From positions 496,001 to 560,000 of the forward strand of contig JAJKFH010002273.1 of the NCBI GenBank assembly GCA_023333565.1: 64,000 bases of DNA, read 5' to 3'. The stretch comes from Puffinus mauretanicus (lineage: Eukaryota > Chordata > Aves > Procellariiformes > Procellariidae). The position numbers and the translations under genes were made by a program. Shown piece after piece: positions 26,616 through 38,600 of this stretch (position 1 is the first letter of the stretch; every line of letters starts with the position of its first letter). The notes under the pieces were generated by a model. That model made no database searches. It was given only the letters and a program-made list of their open reading frames with translations, and was not told the DNA's origin.

Positions 26616-28012
26616 AAAACTGAGTGAGCTGTCCACCTCAGAAGGAAATGGGCATGCAAGAGGAAAGTAGGTGAAGTCACTTGAAGTCATTTGAAAGTCA
26701 CCTGAAGGGAAGGGCAGGGAGTAAATCCCAACCTTGCTTAGTTGCCTTTCGCAAAATACTGAAGGTCTTGCATCTACTTGGGTTGTAGAGCAGGATATCT
26801 GGAGTAGATTAATTATCCTGCTGTTAAAGTATCACCTTTGTGAATGATCAGACAAAGTCTATGTATGCAGTCTATTTCATTGTAAAAATTCTTGGAGCAG
26901 TTCTTTTGTAGAAGTCTTGACTTGCTAGCACATGTTTATCCTTGTAGAAAAGTGTAAAAATACTTCTACTTCAAAATGTAAGCAATTTTTAATGTAAATT
27001 TCTTCATGAAAGTTTACTCACTATTAAGAGAGAAAAAAAAAACTTCTATCAAAAGACTACCCTCTGGTACAGTAAAGATATGGCAAATTAACTGAAATGA
27101 AAACCTGATCTTTAGAACGTATGAAATTCTAACCATTAGTTTTGTACAAAGCTCCTTTCATGTATTGACCGCTGCTTCTGTTGAGATTTTTTCTTTGTTC
27201 ATTACAGTGGTATTAGACCAAACGCAACATTTTCTTTGAGTCTTTCTGTATTCTGTAACCTGTGCAAATACTAGTTATGCATGTTTGAGGCAACCACAGT
27301 TTTCAACCTGAAAACGGAAGTTTTCAACCACATCTTCAGTAATAAGTTGGGGTTAGCTTTGGTTTGAGGGTTTCTAGGGTAGGGATAAGAGGGGAGGCTT
27401 AAGATGTTCAGTGGTTTTGTTAAATGCCACTTAAACTCCTGCCTTTGCAATTCCATTAATCATTTTAAATCTTTGACTGCGGCGAGTTTTTGTCAGACAA
27501 AAGCAAACCCTGTCTGGCAGCAAAAAAAGCACACCTTTAGACTAACATGAGAAAGCCAATTATGTAATGGACACATCATGTCCAAAAACCGAAATGTATT
27601 TTTCTATCCAGGATTGTTTATCTGAAGGAACTAGTGTTGATCACTTTATGAAATGGAGCAGAAGGGCTGTGTGACATAGAGAACAGCTTTTTGTGCAGAA
27701 AACTATTTTCCCAAGGCAAAAAATATTCCAAGATTTCAGACATGGGATGTTTTCATGAAAAATACTGGATTATGGCCAGTGAGCATTTTCATAGAAAGAT
27801 ATTTGTCAAAAAACGTCCCAGAACAATTCTATAAAAATAAGAATACTAAGCAAGATCAATGCTTGCATTCCGTGCAAAGCATGGACACTAACAGCTCTGA
27901 TGTTGTTAGTGTAAGCAGCTGTGTGGAGCTTCATTAAATGGCTTTCGTTAAATTCATTGCATAAGTGAATCCCTGTACTGTTCTTCTGAAAATAAGAAAC
28001 TTTTTTTTAACG
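26616..28012. other. Intergenic, no gene seen
   Basis: Unique sequence with only short chance frames. No repeat family recognised. Confidence 0.5.
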
Positions 28013-28039
28013 AGCATGTGAGGTGATAGGGCTGTAGGC

Positions 28040-28426
28040 TTAGCTTTCTATAGGCCTCCTTTGGCTTCTAAAATTCAAATCAGCTGTGTAACTTCTGCCG
28101 GGTGCCTGTTGGGGAGGGTTGGCAGACAGTGATTTGGCCAGGCTGCTGGCCTCAGCATCTTCTTTCCCAGATGGGTCAAGCTGTCCCGGAGGTGGTCCTT
28201 GCACAAATGCTGGTGATGCCACGTGGTGAATTGGACTGGAAAACTGATTCGGCGGGAATATAACTCTCTTCAATGGCATAAGGCCGCCAAAATATGTAAC
28301 CCTGGCTGGAAAATGGGCTCTTTGCAATTGATGTCTCAGTCTTCCTGCAGCTTGTTGGGGGTGACTATGCTGCATCCAGTATGTATGTGGTTTTTCTAGT
28401 TGTGCTGTGTGACAGCCTGCTATTAC
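28040..28426 (-). other. Unassigned open reading frame, proline-rich; possible exon or retrocopy
   Basis: One - strand frame stays open for about 128 codons, from just after an in-frame TAG near 28428 to the stop at 28040. The first ATG is at 28375, leaving 111 residues. The product is rich in Pro, Gln, Ser and Ala, basic at the N-terminal side, and contains VTYFGGLMPLKRVIFPP and ASPAFVQGPPPGQL. I do not recognise the family. Base composition is higher in GC than the surroundings, and usage looks more codon-like than neighbouring chance frames. No clean splice acceptor was found. A run of eight A lies about 30 nt past the stop on the - strand, which could be the remnant of a retrocopy tail. 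It could also be chance. Confidence 0.3.
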
Positions 28427-31400
28427 ACAGAACTAACTCATCCTTCTATTTTCAGTAACCTCCTGGATCTACCAGCCCCTGTTCCTCAAACTTACCGGAC
28501 AAGTGTAATATAGTACATCATATTCATGGATTGACACAGTGGCCACGTGTCCTTCATGGAAATGACCTGCTTTTTTTAAAAATCCCCAAGGAATCGTTCA
28601 GTAATGTGATTAAGTATTTTAAAACAAGTTGAACATGGTTTGCCTGACTGGGGATAGCTGGTAGGAAGTGATAATGAAAAAACCAGATATATTTAATGCA
28701 ATTTTAGTTTTTTCCTTCTTTTTTCTTTTTTTTTTTTAATCCTTCCTGTGGGTGTAGTAAGCACTACACTGGTATCACTGGTGGTTAATGCATCCGTAGA
28801 AATGCTATCACCAAACGCACATACACACACATTAAAGGAAACATAAAACCATATTGATGTATAGCTAGAAATTAACTAGGGACAGCTATTCTCATATCGA
28901 CACATAAAAAAAAAAAGAAAAAAATCTAATTATCCAATTCTCTGTTGGATTTAAGTACTGATGGAGTGGAGGGAGGAGAGTCCTAATCTTCCATCACTGC
29001 ACAAACAGGGTTACTCTTTTTCAGAAATCTTCCTGTTAGTTCTGGTACAAAACATGAGCAAATATCCCGGAGTTATGCATCTGCTGCTGCTATAGAAGCT
29101 CTCGTCAGGAAATTCTTGCCTCGCAGTGCATACTTATTATAATGGTCGATTGTAACAGTCCCATTTCAACTTGAGTGTTGATATACACTGTGTTATGTAA
29201 AACACTGTGCAAAGTTGTTTAAACATGAAAGATAATTGCTGACGTTTCATTGGCGGTAACTCATAGGTGGACATTCCTATGACTAATTAAATACACGGAC
29301 CTTTAGTATTAACCGCCTGCATGGGTTTCAAGCCATGATATGCTTTGACGCTAGGCATAGCTTTCAACCTGTCTTGCCTGCTTTTGCTTTTTCTTGAACA
29401 GAGCTTGTGAATCTTCCTGTTTACTGTGGACAATGTAGGCAGGTGTCTGGTGTGCTTGCGCTCCCTACAGAGTCCTGCCATCTCGCAGGACTGTGCCGTG
29501 CTTAGTCCTGCATGCCTCTCGCTGTTTTCTGTCTATTGTATCAAACCATACGGACCTTCTGAGCAGCCCTCGGGTCCTCATCCCTTCCCATTTCTCTGGC
29601 TCCCACCACCCTGCAAGGTGGGTATGTTGATGCAGGTATTTGCAAGGGTTTTGGCCCATCAAAAGATCTGTTAAGGCCAAATCTCTCAGGTGCTTGGAGG
29701 CAGAGGGGACTGCAGCACAAATAAATGTGTTGGCCTGTGTTTTACTTTATCCTTAAAGGTCACGAGGGGCCCAGCTTCTAACTCCTGACTTCCCCCGATT
29801 TTAACAGATTCTGTCACCCCGCTTTAGTGGCTCCTTTTCAGGGCTGTCCCTGACCTGAAGGGACTGGTAGTAACGTTTCAGCCGTTGCTCTCGCAGCAAT
29901 TACTGTAACAGTGCAGATGTAAGCTGCAGTCAGAGATGTGCAAATGAACCATCCTCAGCTTCTTACATTTATTCCTCCGTGTCATCTGCTGAGCAATGCT
30001 TGCATGTTGCTGGTAGGGAATTTTCCTCATGAGGAAAAATTGTAAGTCTCAGCATGTCCTTGCATGTATTTCGAAGTCTGTTTCCTTTGTGCCCCATACA
30101 TCCCTACTCCAAAAAAGCTGGTAAGCGGCAGACGGCTTGCCCAAGATTTGAGATAATCACTCCACAACTCACCAGGTACAGCTTTTTGCACCGGGGGAAG
30201 CAAAACGAAGTATGAAGGGCTTGTGAAGACACGTCACCTGCTGAGGTTGCTTTGATGCCCAGTGGAAGAGTCAGACTTGATGTGAATCCTGCTTCAACCT
30301 GCTGGATTGGTACAACCAAATCCACCTCTTCCCATCTCTTCCAAGGGGTTCAGTCATATCCATACCAGTACGCAGGTACTGCATATGCTCAAGGTGTTAC
30401 AAGTACAATGTCAAGAAATCAGATGACAGGCTGGCCGAGGCAAACAAGGACATGAAACCTTGAACACACAAACACACAGTATTTACTGTTTCTTAACTCT
30501 CTTCCAGTTTTTACTGGAATCGATCAGGCGCTCATCCTGTCTTTCACAGTGACCGCTGCTGGCAGAAGGTGCAAGCAGCCAGCGCAGGTATCTATGTGAT
30601 TATCCTGATTATGGGGAAGCCAGGTTTGCTTGGGATGGACTGCACATGATAGAGGAATCTGTGGAGCAGGGGGGGAATAAGTATCCAGATGTATCTGGTA
30701 GGTATCTTCAGTGAGGCTGTTTCTCTTGCTTTTAAATCTTCTGTTGATGTATTTCTTGGTCACAGAAACTTGAGTAATTGGGCTTTATTTTTAAGCACAC
30801 ATTCTGCAGTATTTTGTACCCACTTCTATTTCTTTTCTGCATCTTTAAGTCGCATCATTAGCAACAGCAACCTACAGCTGTACAATATTTCCGCAGATGA
30901 TACTGCTTAATTAACCAAGTGATGTGTAATAATACTACATGACATTTTTCTAGAAGTGTTACCTAAAAGGCCTGAACCTCTTAGAAGTGATAACAAAAAA
31001 GTGGTAGTAGAGTTCAGAAAGATAGATGTGCTGCAAATGGTTTGGTATCTCTGCAAGTCCGCGTCTACAACAATGATTCGGATCAGAGAAGTAATAAGCA
31101 GTTTTGAAGCGAGTCCCCTGATAGTCTCCACTTACCATGTGCTAACTCAGTTCCCAGAGCCGTTTTGGGACAAGAAAGTACATTCCTTAGAGGTGGAACT
31201 AAACAAGTCTCTTCTCCAAAAGCACTCCAAATATCCCTTGGTGTGTAATTTGTTTAGACCCCAATATTTCCATGTGTGGCCTCCACCCACTGCAAGGACT
31301 TCCCACGTGCATCTGATAAATCTTCCTATCAAGAAGCTTCAAACTGCACATGGAGGTAAGACTTTTCAGCATAGGAGATGAGACTGCATCTAATCCATAG

Positions 31401-32194
31401 CATACTGCCCAAACCACGTGTAATAGCAGTGTGAGGAGCTCAGCAGCAGCCCCTCTTATCTGTTCCTAAAATATTTGCTAACGTAGATGTAGCATAATAG
31501 GCTGGTACTATTATTTCTAAATTTGCAAGACTTCACTATTGTCAATCTATATTCCTTGGCTTAAGCCCTGTTCTTTACGTAATACTGCAAACCAAATTAA
31601 AGATACAGAAATGTTTCTGAAAATGTTTACACAGAACTGATGTTGTGAATCTACAATTATTTTTACAGTTATCTTAATGTGGCTGTTATGGCATAATAAT
31701 AGCCTTTAGTCATTGTTCTTCTGCCTGCTAAGGCAAATAATGTGCTTGTCTAATGTAACAGAAACTGCAGTCAGTAGCAAAATCTTTAATATCTAATTTG
31801 CTAAACCTTATTTTGCACTTTTTCATCTGAAATGCAGATTTAGAAATTGAAGCACTATATGTAACAATTCAGTGCACAAAATCATTACCAACAGGATATT
31901 TGGATGGCAGTTGTAGTTTGGTTTGGGAGGGTTTTTTTAGCTGAGACTAATTTGTCTTCATGTGCGAGAAGGTTTTTAAAAGTTAACAAGTTTTATGGTT
32001 TGGGTTTTTTTGTGAGGGTTTTTTGTTGTGGTGGTGTTTTTTTTTTTTTATTTAGCAGCACATAGTTGAAACAGTTAACTCCCCTCACCCCCTCAAGACT
32101 GTCTTTCATTTCCAGTCTGCTGCACCTGAGGGCTGCCATTCCCATTTGTACAGCCATAAGCTCAAAATCAGGATATTGGTTCTCAGTCCTCATT
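28427..32194. other. Intergenic, no confirmed gene
   Basis: Mostly unique sequence, with slightly GC-richer patches at 29.4-29.7 and 30.1-30.6 kb. A 141-codon + strand frame at 30956..31381, followed by a donor-like GAGGTAAGA at about 31352 within it, has no recognisable domain. I treat it as chance. Poly-T rich stretches occur around 32000..32050. Confidence 0.45.
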
Positions 32195-32290
32195 GAGATT
32201 GGTGCTTCCAATCTCTGCCCGAGTGATTAGTACACCCATGTGGGAGGTGAGATATCTGGGGTACGATTTCTAGTCCCCCCAAAACTGTTG
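32195..32290 (+). mobile_element. tRNA-derived SINE-like relic
   Basis: The order 'gagtgattagtacaccc', 'tgtgggaggtgagatatctg' and 'ggtacgatttctagtcccc' resembles the tRNA-like head of amniote MIR/CORE SINEs (gtggttagggcac, gggaggtgggagacctggg, ggttcaagtcccc). Weak similarity by eye. Confidence 0.4.
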
Positions 32291-32299
32291 GTCACGTGC

Positions 32300-32515
32300 G
32301 CCAACAAAGCAGCACTTAGTGCAGCAGGGCAGCCCGTGCGCCTGAGATTCTCTCTTTCTGTGGGTCGGGGTACCTGTCGGGGAGGTGAGCAGCCGAGGCT
32401 GTGCCTCAGGTGCCAAGCGAGACGGAAGCTGGGCTCCTCGCCTTCCCACAGCCTCAGCCACCCATTTGGCTTCCAGGCGAGACGGCTTGACTTGCACGTG
32501 TAGCTAGTTTACACG
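32300..32515. other. CpG-containing GC-rich patch
   Basis: This short region is GC-rich against an AT-rich background, with repeated CpG steps. It contains 'gcgagacgg' twice (near 32418 and 32477). Neither strand gives a recognisable product from its chance frames. It may be an isolated regulatory patch or a decayed repeat. Confidence 0.35.
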
Positions 32516-35210
32516 TCTGGCTTAGCAATGCTATGACCCGAAGTGCAGGTGATACTAAAGCGTCGGTTTTGTCTTGTGATCTGCAATACCTGGTCCAACT
32601 GTGTATGCATCCCCAGTCCTCCCCTTTTTAGGGCTGTCCTGTAGCCCACCTGCACATCCAAAGGGGCACGTGGTGGTGGTGCATGCACTCCTGTCTGTGG
32701 TATTGCTTTGGCTGAACAGTCAAATTATGTCATAATCCTGGCCAACTCTCCCGCCCCCCCGCCAAGCAGGGTGTTCTCCATAAAAAAGTGTGTGTGTATG
32801 TTTGTAAGTGTATGTATGGCATATGTATGTGCACACAAATATGTATCTCTAATTCTTCCATTTGAGTGCAAGAAGATTGCATCAATATTTATTAGATCCC
32901 ATCCTTTTTAGGGTCAGGAACAGCTCATTTTTGTGTGCCTGAACAGACCTAACACAAAGAAGTTCTGGTTTACTTATGGAATTCCTAGACATTTCTGCAA
33001 AATAAATCAATAATAAAAACTTTCTTAACACGTGATCAATCGGGCTATTTACAAAGATTTTTTTCAGGAACAGAATGAAAAGGCTGATCTTTCTGTTGGG
33101 GGATTCTACTAATGAGCCTTTTTTATAGGCTCTGCACTCATTAAGGAAAATATACAGGCAGGCAAATACCACATGGCTGTATATTTCTTTCACGTTAAGT
33201 ATATTTATTTAAATATTAAGTGAAACTGTTGTCCTGACAACTTGCTAAAGCAGCCATTGAGTCTGTGTAATGTTGAAATGCTCTAGCTTAAGTAGTTTCA
33301 AAGCCATTTGTTTGTTCAGTACTTTCTTTTGAATCTTTCATTGAACTAGCTTCCCTTAAGCAAGTGAAAGTAGTCCGTCAGGAAAGTTCTGGGATCACAA
33401 TTTCTAGGTCAGTGGGAATTACTACAGAGATGTAACTACCATAACTCTGATACCTTAGGATCAGAATTACATGAAGTAGAAGGCAGGGTTCAAGAGTCAG
33501 TATACTAAATTTGCAGAAGTGTTTTAATATTGTAAATTAGCGCTAAAATTCTGCGTACCTCGTCCAACTGCATATGGATTATGAAACAGAATTTGGGTTC
33601 CCACAGATCCTGAGATATATATATCAGTCAAATAATGATCATCTAATGAGAGCTGATAACGATTGGCAAACTATTACATCTCTGTGATTACTTTGCCTTC
33701 ACCATTCTTAGTACTTTTGCTGTATCCCCAGTCTGCTGTGTTGTGATTTTACTAGTTACTTTATTGCAAGCTCTCTCAACAAGCTCTGTCCACAGACGTC
33801 ACTGAAAGTGTCGTGCCTGTTATGTTTGATAACCACGACAGCTACCTCCCCGAGTCCCTCTGTGCAGTGGGGTGTTTTGGCTGTGGGATCTTTGTGTGCT
33901 CAGATACCTGCTTTCAGGAATGGCAGCGCCTGGATGTTCCTTTTAGCACAATGCAGCCTTCGCCCGAGGAACTTTTTCTTGCTTTCTCATCGGGTAATTA
34001 CTTCAGGAGAGGGAAGGGGAGAGAGATGCACAGGATCGTGCTGAAGCGAATAAGCGAAATGAAGAAGTCTACATGCAGTATGAGCCACTGCAAAATGATT
34101 CACGTGTTACACGCTGCGTGTCAATCAGGTGCTGCCGTGCCTTCAATTTGGCCAGTCTACAAAGCAATTTAAGCATTTGCTTAACCAAGGAATGCCAGTG
34201 AGATAAAAGCCTTAAAGCTGAGTATATGTTGTATGCTTTTTGTTTTGCTTTCCTTTTTAATCAAGACTGGAGAGCTCAGTATCGTACAGAATTAAAGTAC
34301 GGATATTCAAGAAATCATTCTGCTTGACTTACATTGAATCACACTGGACCTCCTACATCTTGTCTTTTGAAAAAAACTAGAATTACTCTATAGGGAGCCC
34401 CCCAAAATCTCAATTAAGGTCAATGAAAGCAGTCAGTGATTGCCAAATCCAACCCATGCCATTTATTTTCTGGCTCCGTTTTGCTTACAGTTTGTCAATT
34501 ATAACTCAGTTTTTCTCCTTAATTATTGTCAAGTGCAAACCCTTTCATGCTCTCCTGATTTATATATATTTTTGAATTAAATTCTGAAGGACTGTGGTAC
34601 TTATGATGAGAGTTAAACACATTTCAAATCTTAATAAGCCTGGTTTTATATTATGCTGTTTGAACTATAGTCATGCTAAGGAATGGGGTGGGGGGGAATA
34701 AAATTAATGGGATTCTCTTGAAGTAGAAAAAATTCCTCATTTTCAATAAAAGATATTTTGATAATTCACTCTTGACTTCACTACTTGATTTATCTCATCT
34801 TCCCACATTAATTTGTTTTTATTTTTTTTCCCTTGCTTTCTGAGGTTTTCTAGCTTCAGTAACAACTCTGAGATGGTTGGGTTGATGGATTACAAAATTT
34901 AACATTTTCAAACTAAAAGAAAAAAGAGCTTAAACACTTCAGCTAACAAGCAATATAACCTTCACATAACAAACTAGAAATTCAACTTCCCAGTGTCTTG
35001 CTCTAAGATCCTGGAAATTGATTATTTAGTTCACCTACTCCATGTCCCTGCTAGGCTAGTATAGTTCCATTATGCAAAACTTCTCTTTTAGTGATCTGCA
35101 GAGTCTTTAGAATGGGTTAAGTATTGGTACTTCCATTGTTTCCCTTGAGATACCATTTACAGGATGGTATGTATTGTTGATAGTAAGGTTTTTGGCTGTA
35201 TCAACCTCTG
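32516..35210. other. Intergenic, no gene seen
   Basis: Unique sequence with a TG-rich stretch at about 32788..32845. A 119-codon + strand frame at 33813..34172 overlaps another frame of similar length, and neither resembles a known family. Confidence 0.5.
32788..32845. repeat. TG-rich imperfect microsatellite
   Basis: GTGTGTGTATG-type words with TATG variants, length unremarkable. Confidence 0.7.
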
Positions 35211-35613
35211 TTTCCCTCTTCTTTCCCCCCCCTTTCCCCCCCCCTTCCTCCCCCCTTTCTCCCCTCTTCCCCCTCTTCCCCCCCTCTTCCCCCCTTCTTC
35301 TCCCCCTTCCCCCTCTTTCCCCCCCTTTCCCCCTTTCCCCCCTTTCCCCCCCTTTTCCCCCCCTTTTCCCCCCTTCTTTCCCCCCTCTCTTCCCCCCTCT
35401 TTTCTTCCCCCTCTTTCCCCCCTTCCCCCTTCTCCTCCTTTCCCCCACCCTTCCCCCCCTTTTTTACCTTTTTTTACTTTTTTTACCTTTTTTTTTACTT
35501 TTTTAACTTTTTTAAACTTTTTTTAACTCTTTCTTTTTTTGCTCTTTTTTGCCCTTTTTTTTTACTTTTGTTTTACCCTTTTTTTTTACTTTTTTTTTAC
35601 CCTTTTTTTTTTT
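35211..35613. repeat. Polypyrimidine tract followed by T-run/AC repeat
   Basis: Bases 35211..35446 contain only C and T: 236 nt of C4-C9 runs split by T1-T4 spacers. From about 35461 the pattern changes to T6-T11 runs punctuated by AC, AAC or ACC, ending at 35613. The - strand of the first part has dozens of G runs of four or more separated by A or AGA spacers, a G-quadruplex and triplex-prone arrangement. The long Pro/Phe-rich and Gly/Arg/Lys-rich frames here are artefacts of composition. Confidence 0.95.
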
Positions 35614-38600
35614 GAGTTGTTTAGTTCTTTCCTCAGATGTTACCAGTACATGTCCCTAAATCTTTGATAAAATATCAATCTGTGTGTAAAATTATCGCTG
35701 TTATTACATGCTAACAAAGCATTCTCAGTGCACATATTCTTACCTCGTTTGCAGCCTGTTGGTGTGCTCTCAGAATAAGCTCTGCTGGTCAGAATCAGCA
35801 AACCTTGTAGGGCAGACATACAGTTATGTTATTTAATATAGAGTCAAGTTATTACTTTCACTATTACAATGATCTTAAGAACCTAACATGCTACTTACTG
35901 TAAAAACAGAGAGATTAGAGTAATCAAAAGAGCAAAGGAGGAGAAAAATGAAATAAAGTAACTGGAAACATTAAAACTTCCGTGGTACTGAGCCCCTGAA
36001 CTACACCTAGGCCTGTGTTTTGATAGGCAAGTGCTTCCATGCAGACCGTGATACTTTCACCACGAGCTTATGCGTGGAACACAGGTGGTCATTCAGAGTA
36101 CTTCAGCATGATGAATGTTGGTGGAAAATGGTAGACGTTGAGAACAAACTGGTTTATCTCGGATAGGAAGAATTTTGATTAAACTGTGGACTGCACTTAA
36201 GACTGCGAGTGAAGCATGGGAGGGGGATGCTTTCTGAATTTGTTGACCAAAGGTGAGAAGTCCGAGATGCAACCTACCTGAATTAAATGATAAAAAACCT
36301 TCTCTCGTATTGTTTGTCAACATTTAAAAAAAAAAAAAAGTTGAAGGCAGGGAGGAGAGTTAATAAGACTTTGGCATATCAGTTGGAGTTATTACTGAAG
36401 GAGGAAAGATCATAACTTCATACCCTGGAGAACTTCCTGCTACTTCCCCCACTGCCTGTCCTGTTCTTTCTTCCATTGTTTCCATCCATCCTATTCACTT
36501 CTTGAGCATGCATGTTGCTCTGTTTCCACCTGTGTCTGAGCCAAACTTCCTTGACTGTGCACCAAAAAAAAAGGAGGCGATGCCCAAACAGCACTAATAG
36601 GTGTCGGAATATCCACAGAGGCACCAAAGCTGCCGAGACTGACCAGGTTATAGTCTAGACCAGACGGTTGCAAGAAGCAGCTTTAGCTGAGACACACAGC
36701 ATATGCTTTCATGGATAATGGATCGCATTTTATCCCGAGATATATAAAATAAGCATTTTCCCCTTTACTAATCTGTTCTGTTTGTCTGTGTTGGCAGCGA
36801 CGTAGCACAAATCAATTGAGATTCAATAAGAACACTGTTTCTTTCTTCTTTACTAAGAATGATTACTTGATGTTCAATACTGAATATCCACTCTCTAGCA
36901 ACATAAATCTGATATAGCTTTTATTAAATTTATCTTGTGCAAGCGTTGAATATCAAAGTCAAATTGTTGTGCTATAATTTCATTTTTTTCTCTTGTGTAT
37001 TTTAATTCTTTTTCTCTGTTGTATTCTAATTAATAAGTTATCAGACTTTTGTTAAGGACTGCCTGTCCTCTTTGCTATGAAATAATGTATTACCTAGACT
37101 TTGTTCCTGAACTTTATATGGCTGTTAAATGTTGTAAACTAACATTAAGAGAATTGTATGTGTACTCAGAAAAATGTAAATGTGTCCAAGCTGTAACCTT
37201 TAAAAGATCCTTATTTTCAGCAACTTACAAGTGCTTGGGCAACAGCACTTTTCAGGTCATATGGCATATCCATCTTTAACATTTTCTTGGTTTAATAGCA
37301 TAGATTTTGAATTTGGTTTTGAACAATTAATATTTAATATAAAGCCCAGCTTAATTTAAGTTCTTCTTCTCTATAATCTGATGCCTTAACTCTTTGGTGT
37401 TTAAACATAAATATTTTAAAGCTTTGCTACTCAAAAACAGACCAGATTTTTATTTAAGAATGATCTCTAAATTTGTGTAACTTCTGTTCTTATTTAAGGC
37501 AGTCTGAGGGAATAAAACTTTGTCTCCTTCCTAGGTGCTTGAAGCCTTCAGTGTTGACTATTCCATTAACACACACCTACTCTCTTTTCCACACCTTGGT
37601 TTTTAGTCAATTCTTGTCCAAATAGCACATTTTCAGTGATTTTTGTCCTTCCTTGTTAGTTAGTTCCTGAGCAATCACCTATAATGTTCCAATTTTCTGA
37701 GATACTTAGTTGGCTGGAGTTGTGTATGGCATTTAAAGCACCTGTCCTAGATTCTAGGCTTTTCTGGTATACCCTGTGATTACAGTAGTGTGAATATAAA
37801 TATAAATGCGGAGGAGGAAAAAAGCAGCCAGTTCTATATCGTAGCTTTTTTAGTCTCAGCTCTTGCCTCTTAAGTCATTTTGCCATTTCCACGACCCAGG
37901 GGGAGAGAAGAGCTTTGCAGCTAACTCTGGAAGGCCAGTGGCCTGAGGCTGCTCCGGGCGGGGAACGAGGGGAATGAGCCCAGCGCTGCGGCTGTCCATG
38001 TGGCAAACCCTGCTCACAGCTGTCCCCACGTTCAGAAGGTTCCTGTGCCTTTGACCGCAGCTGGAGTTGAGGGTTTTTTAGATCACAACAAATGGCTTAG
38101 GGAGGGTAACTTTCCCTGTAAGCCTCCAGGCAGTGAACGCATCTCCTGGAAGACTGGTGTCATTTTCACAGGAAAAAGAAAAAAAAAAAAAAATCCCCCA
38201 GTGAGTGTCCTTTTGCATTATTTTCATCATTCGATTCAATTTATTGCGTTGCGGGGGGTTTTTGTGTTGAAATCGGCTTAACCTTAGATTGAAGTACCGA
38301 TTATGTGTAACACCACCAGAGAGAAGCGGTCCTCGCCACATCGTCGGCACACATCTTCCGTCTTGCCTACACCACTGCTACGTCGTTGAATTTTTGCTAC
38401 CCATTTAATGCCCTGGTATATCTGTGCCTAACAACGAGTGCTTGAAGTGGTCTGTAACAGTGTAGCAGAGAGGACTGCCAGATAAAGTCTGAATCTGTTT
38501 GGGTGTTATTTTTCTGTGGGTTTTGCTAAATGGTAAGATTTTAAAGAGCTGTTCAGAAGAAATGTAGGTGTAGGCAAATATCAGCTCCCCTGGCTCCTGT

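Noticed and set aside
30956..31381. 141-codon + strand frame
   Set aside because: Three other frames of 60-75 codons overlap it on the opposite strand, and no family resemblance was seen. Left as chance.
35107..35526. Gly/Arg/Lys-rich - strand and Pro/Phe-rich + strand frames of 110-120 codons
   Set aside because: They are translations of the polypyrimidine tract and have no real codon structure.
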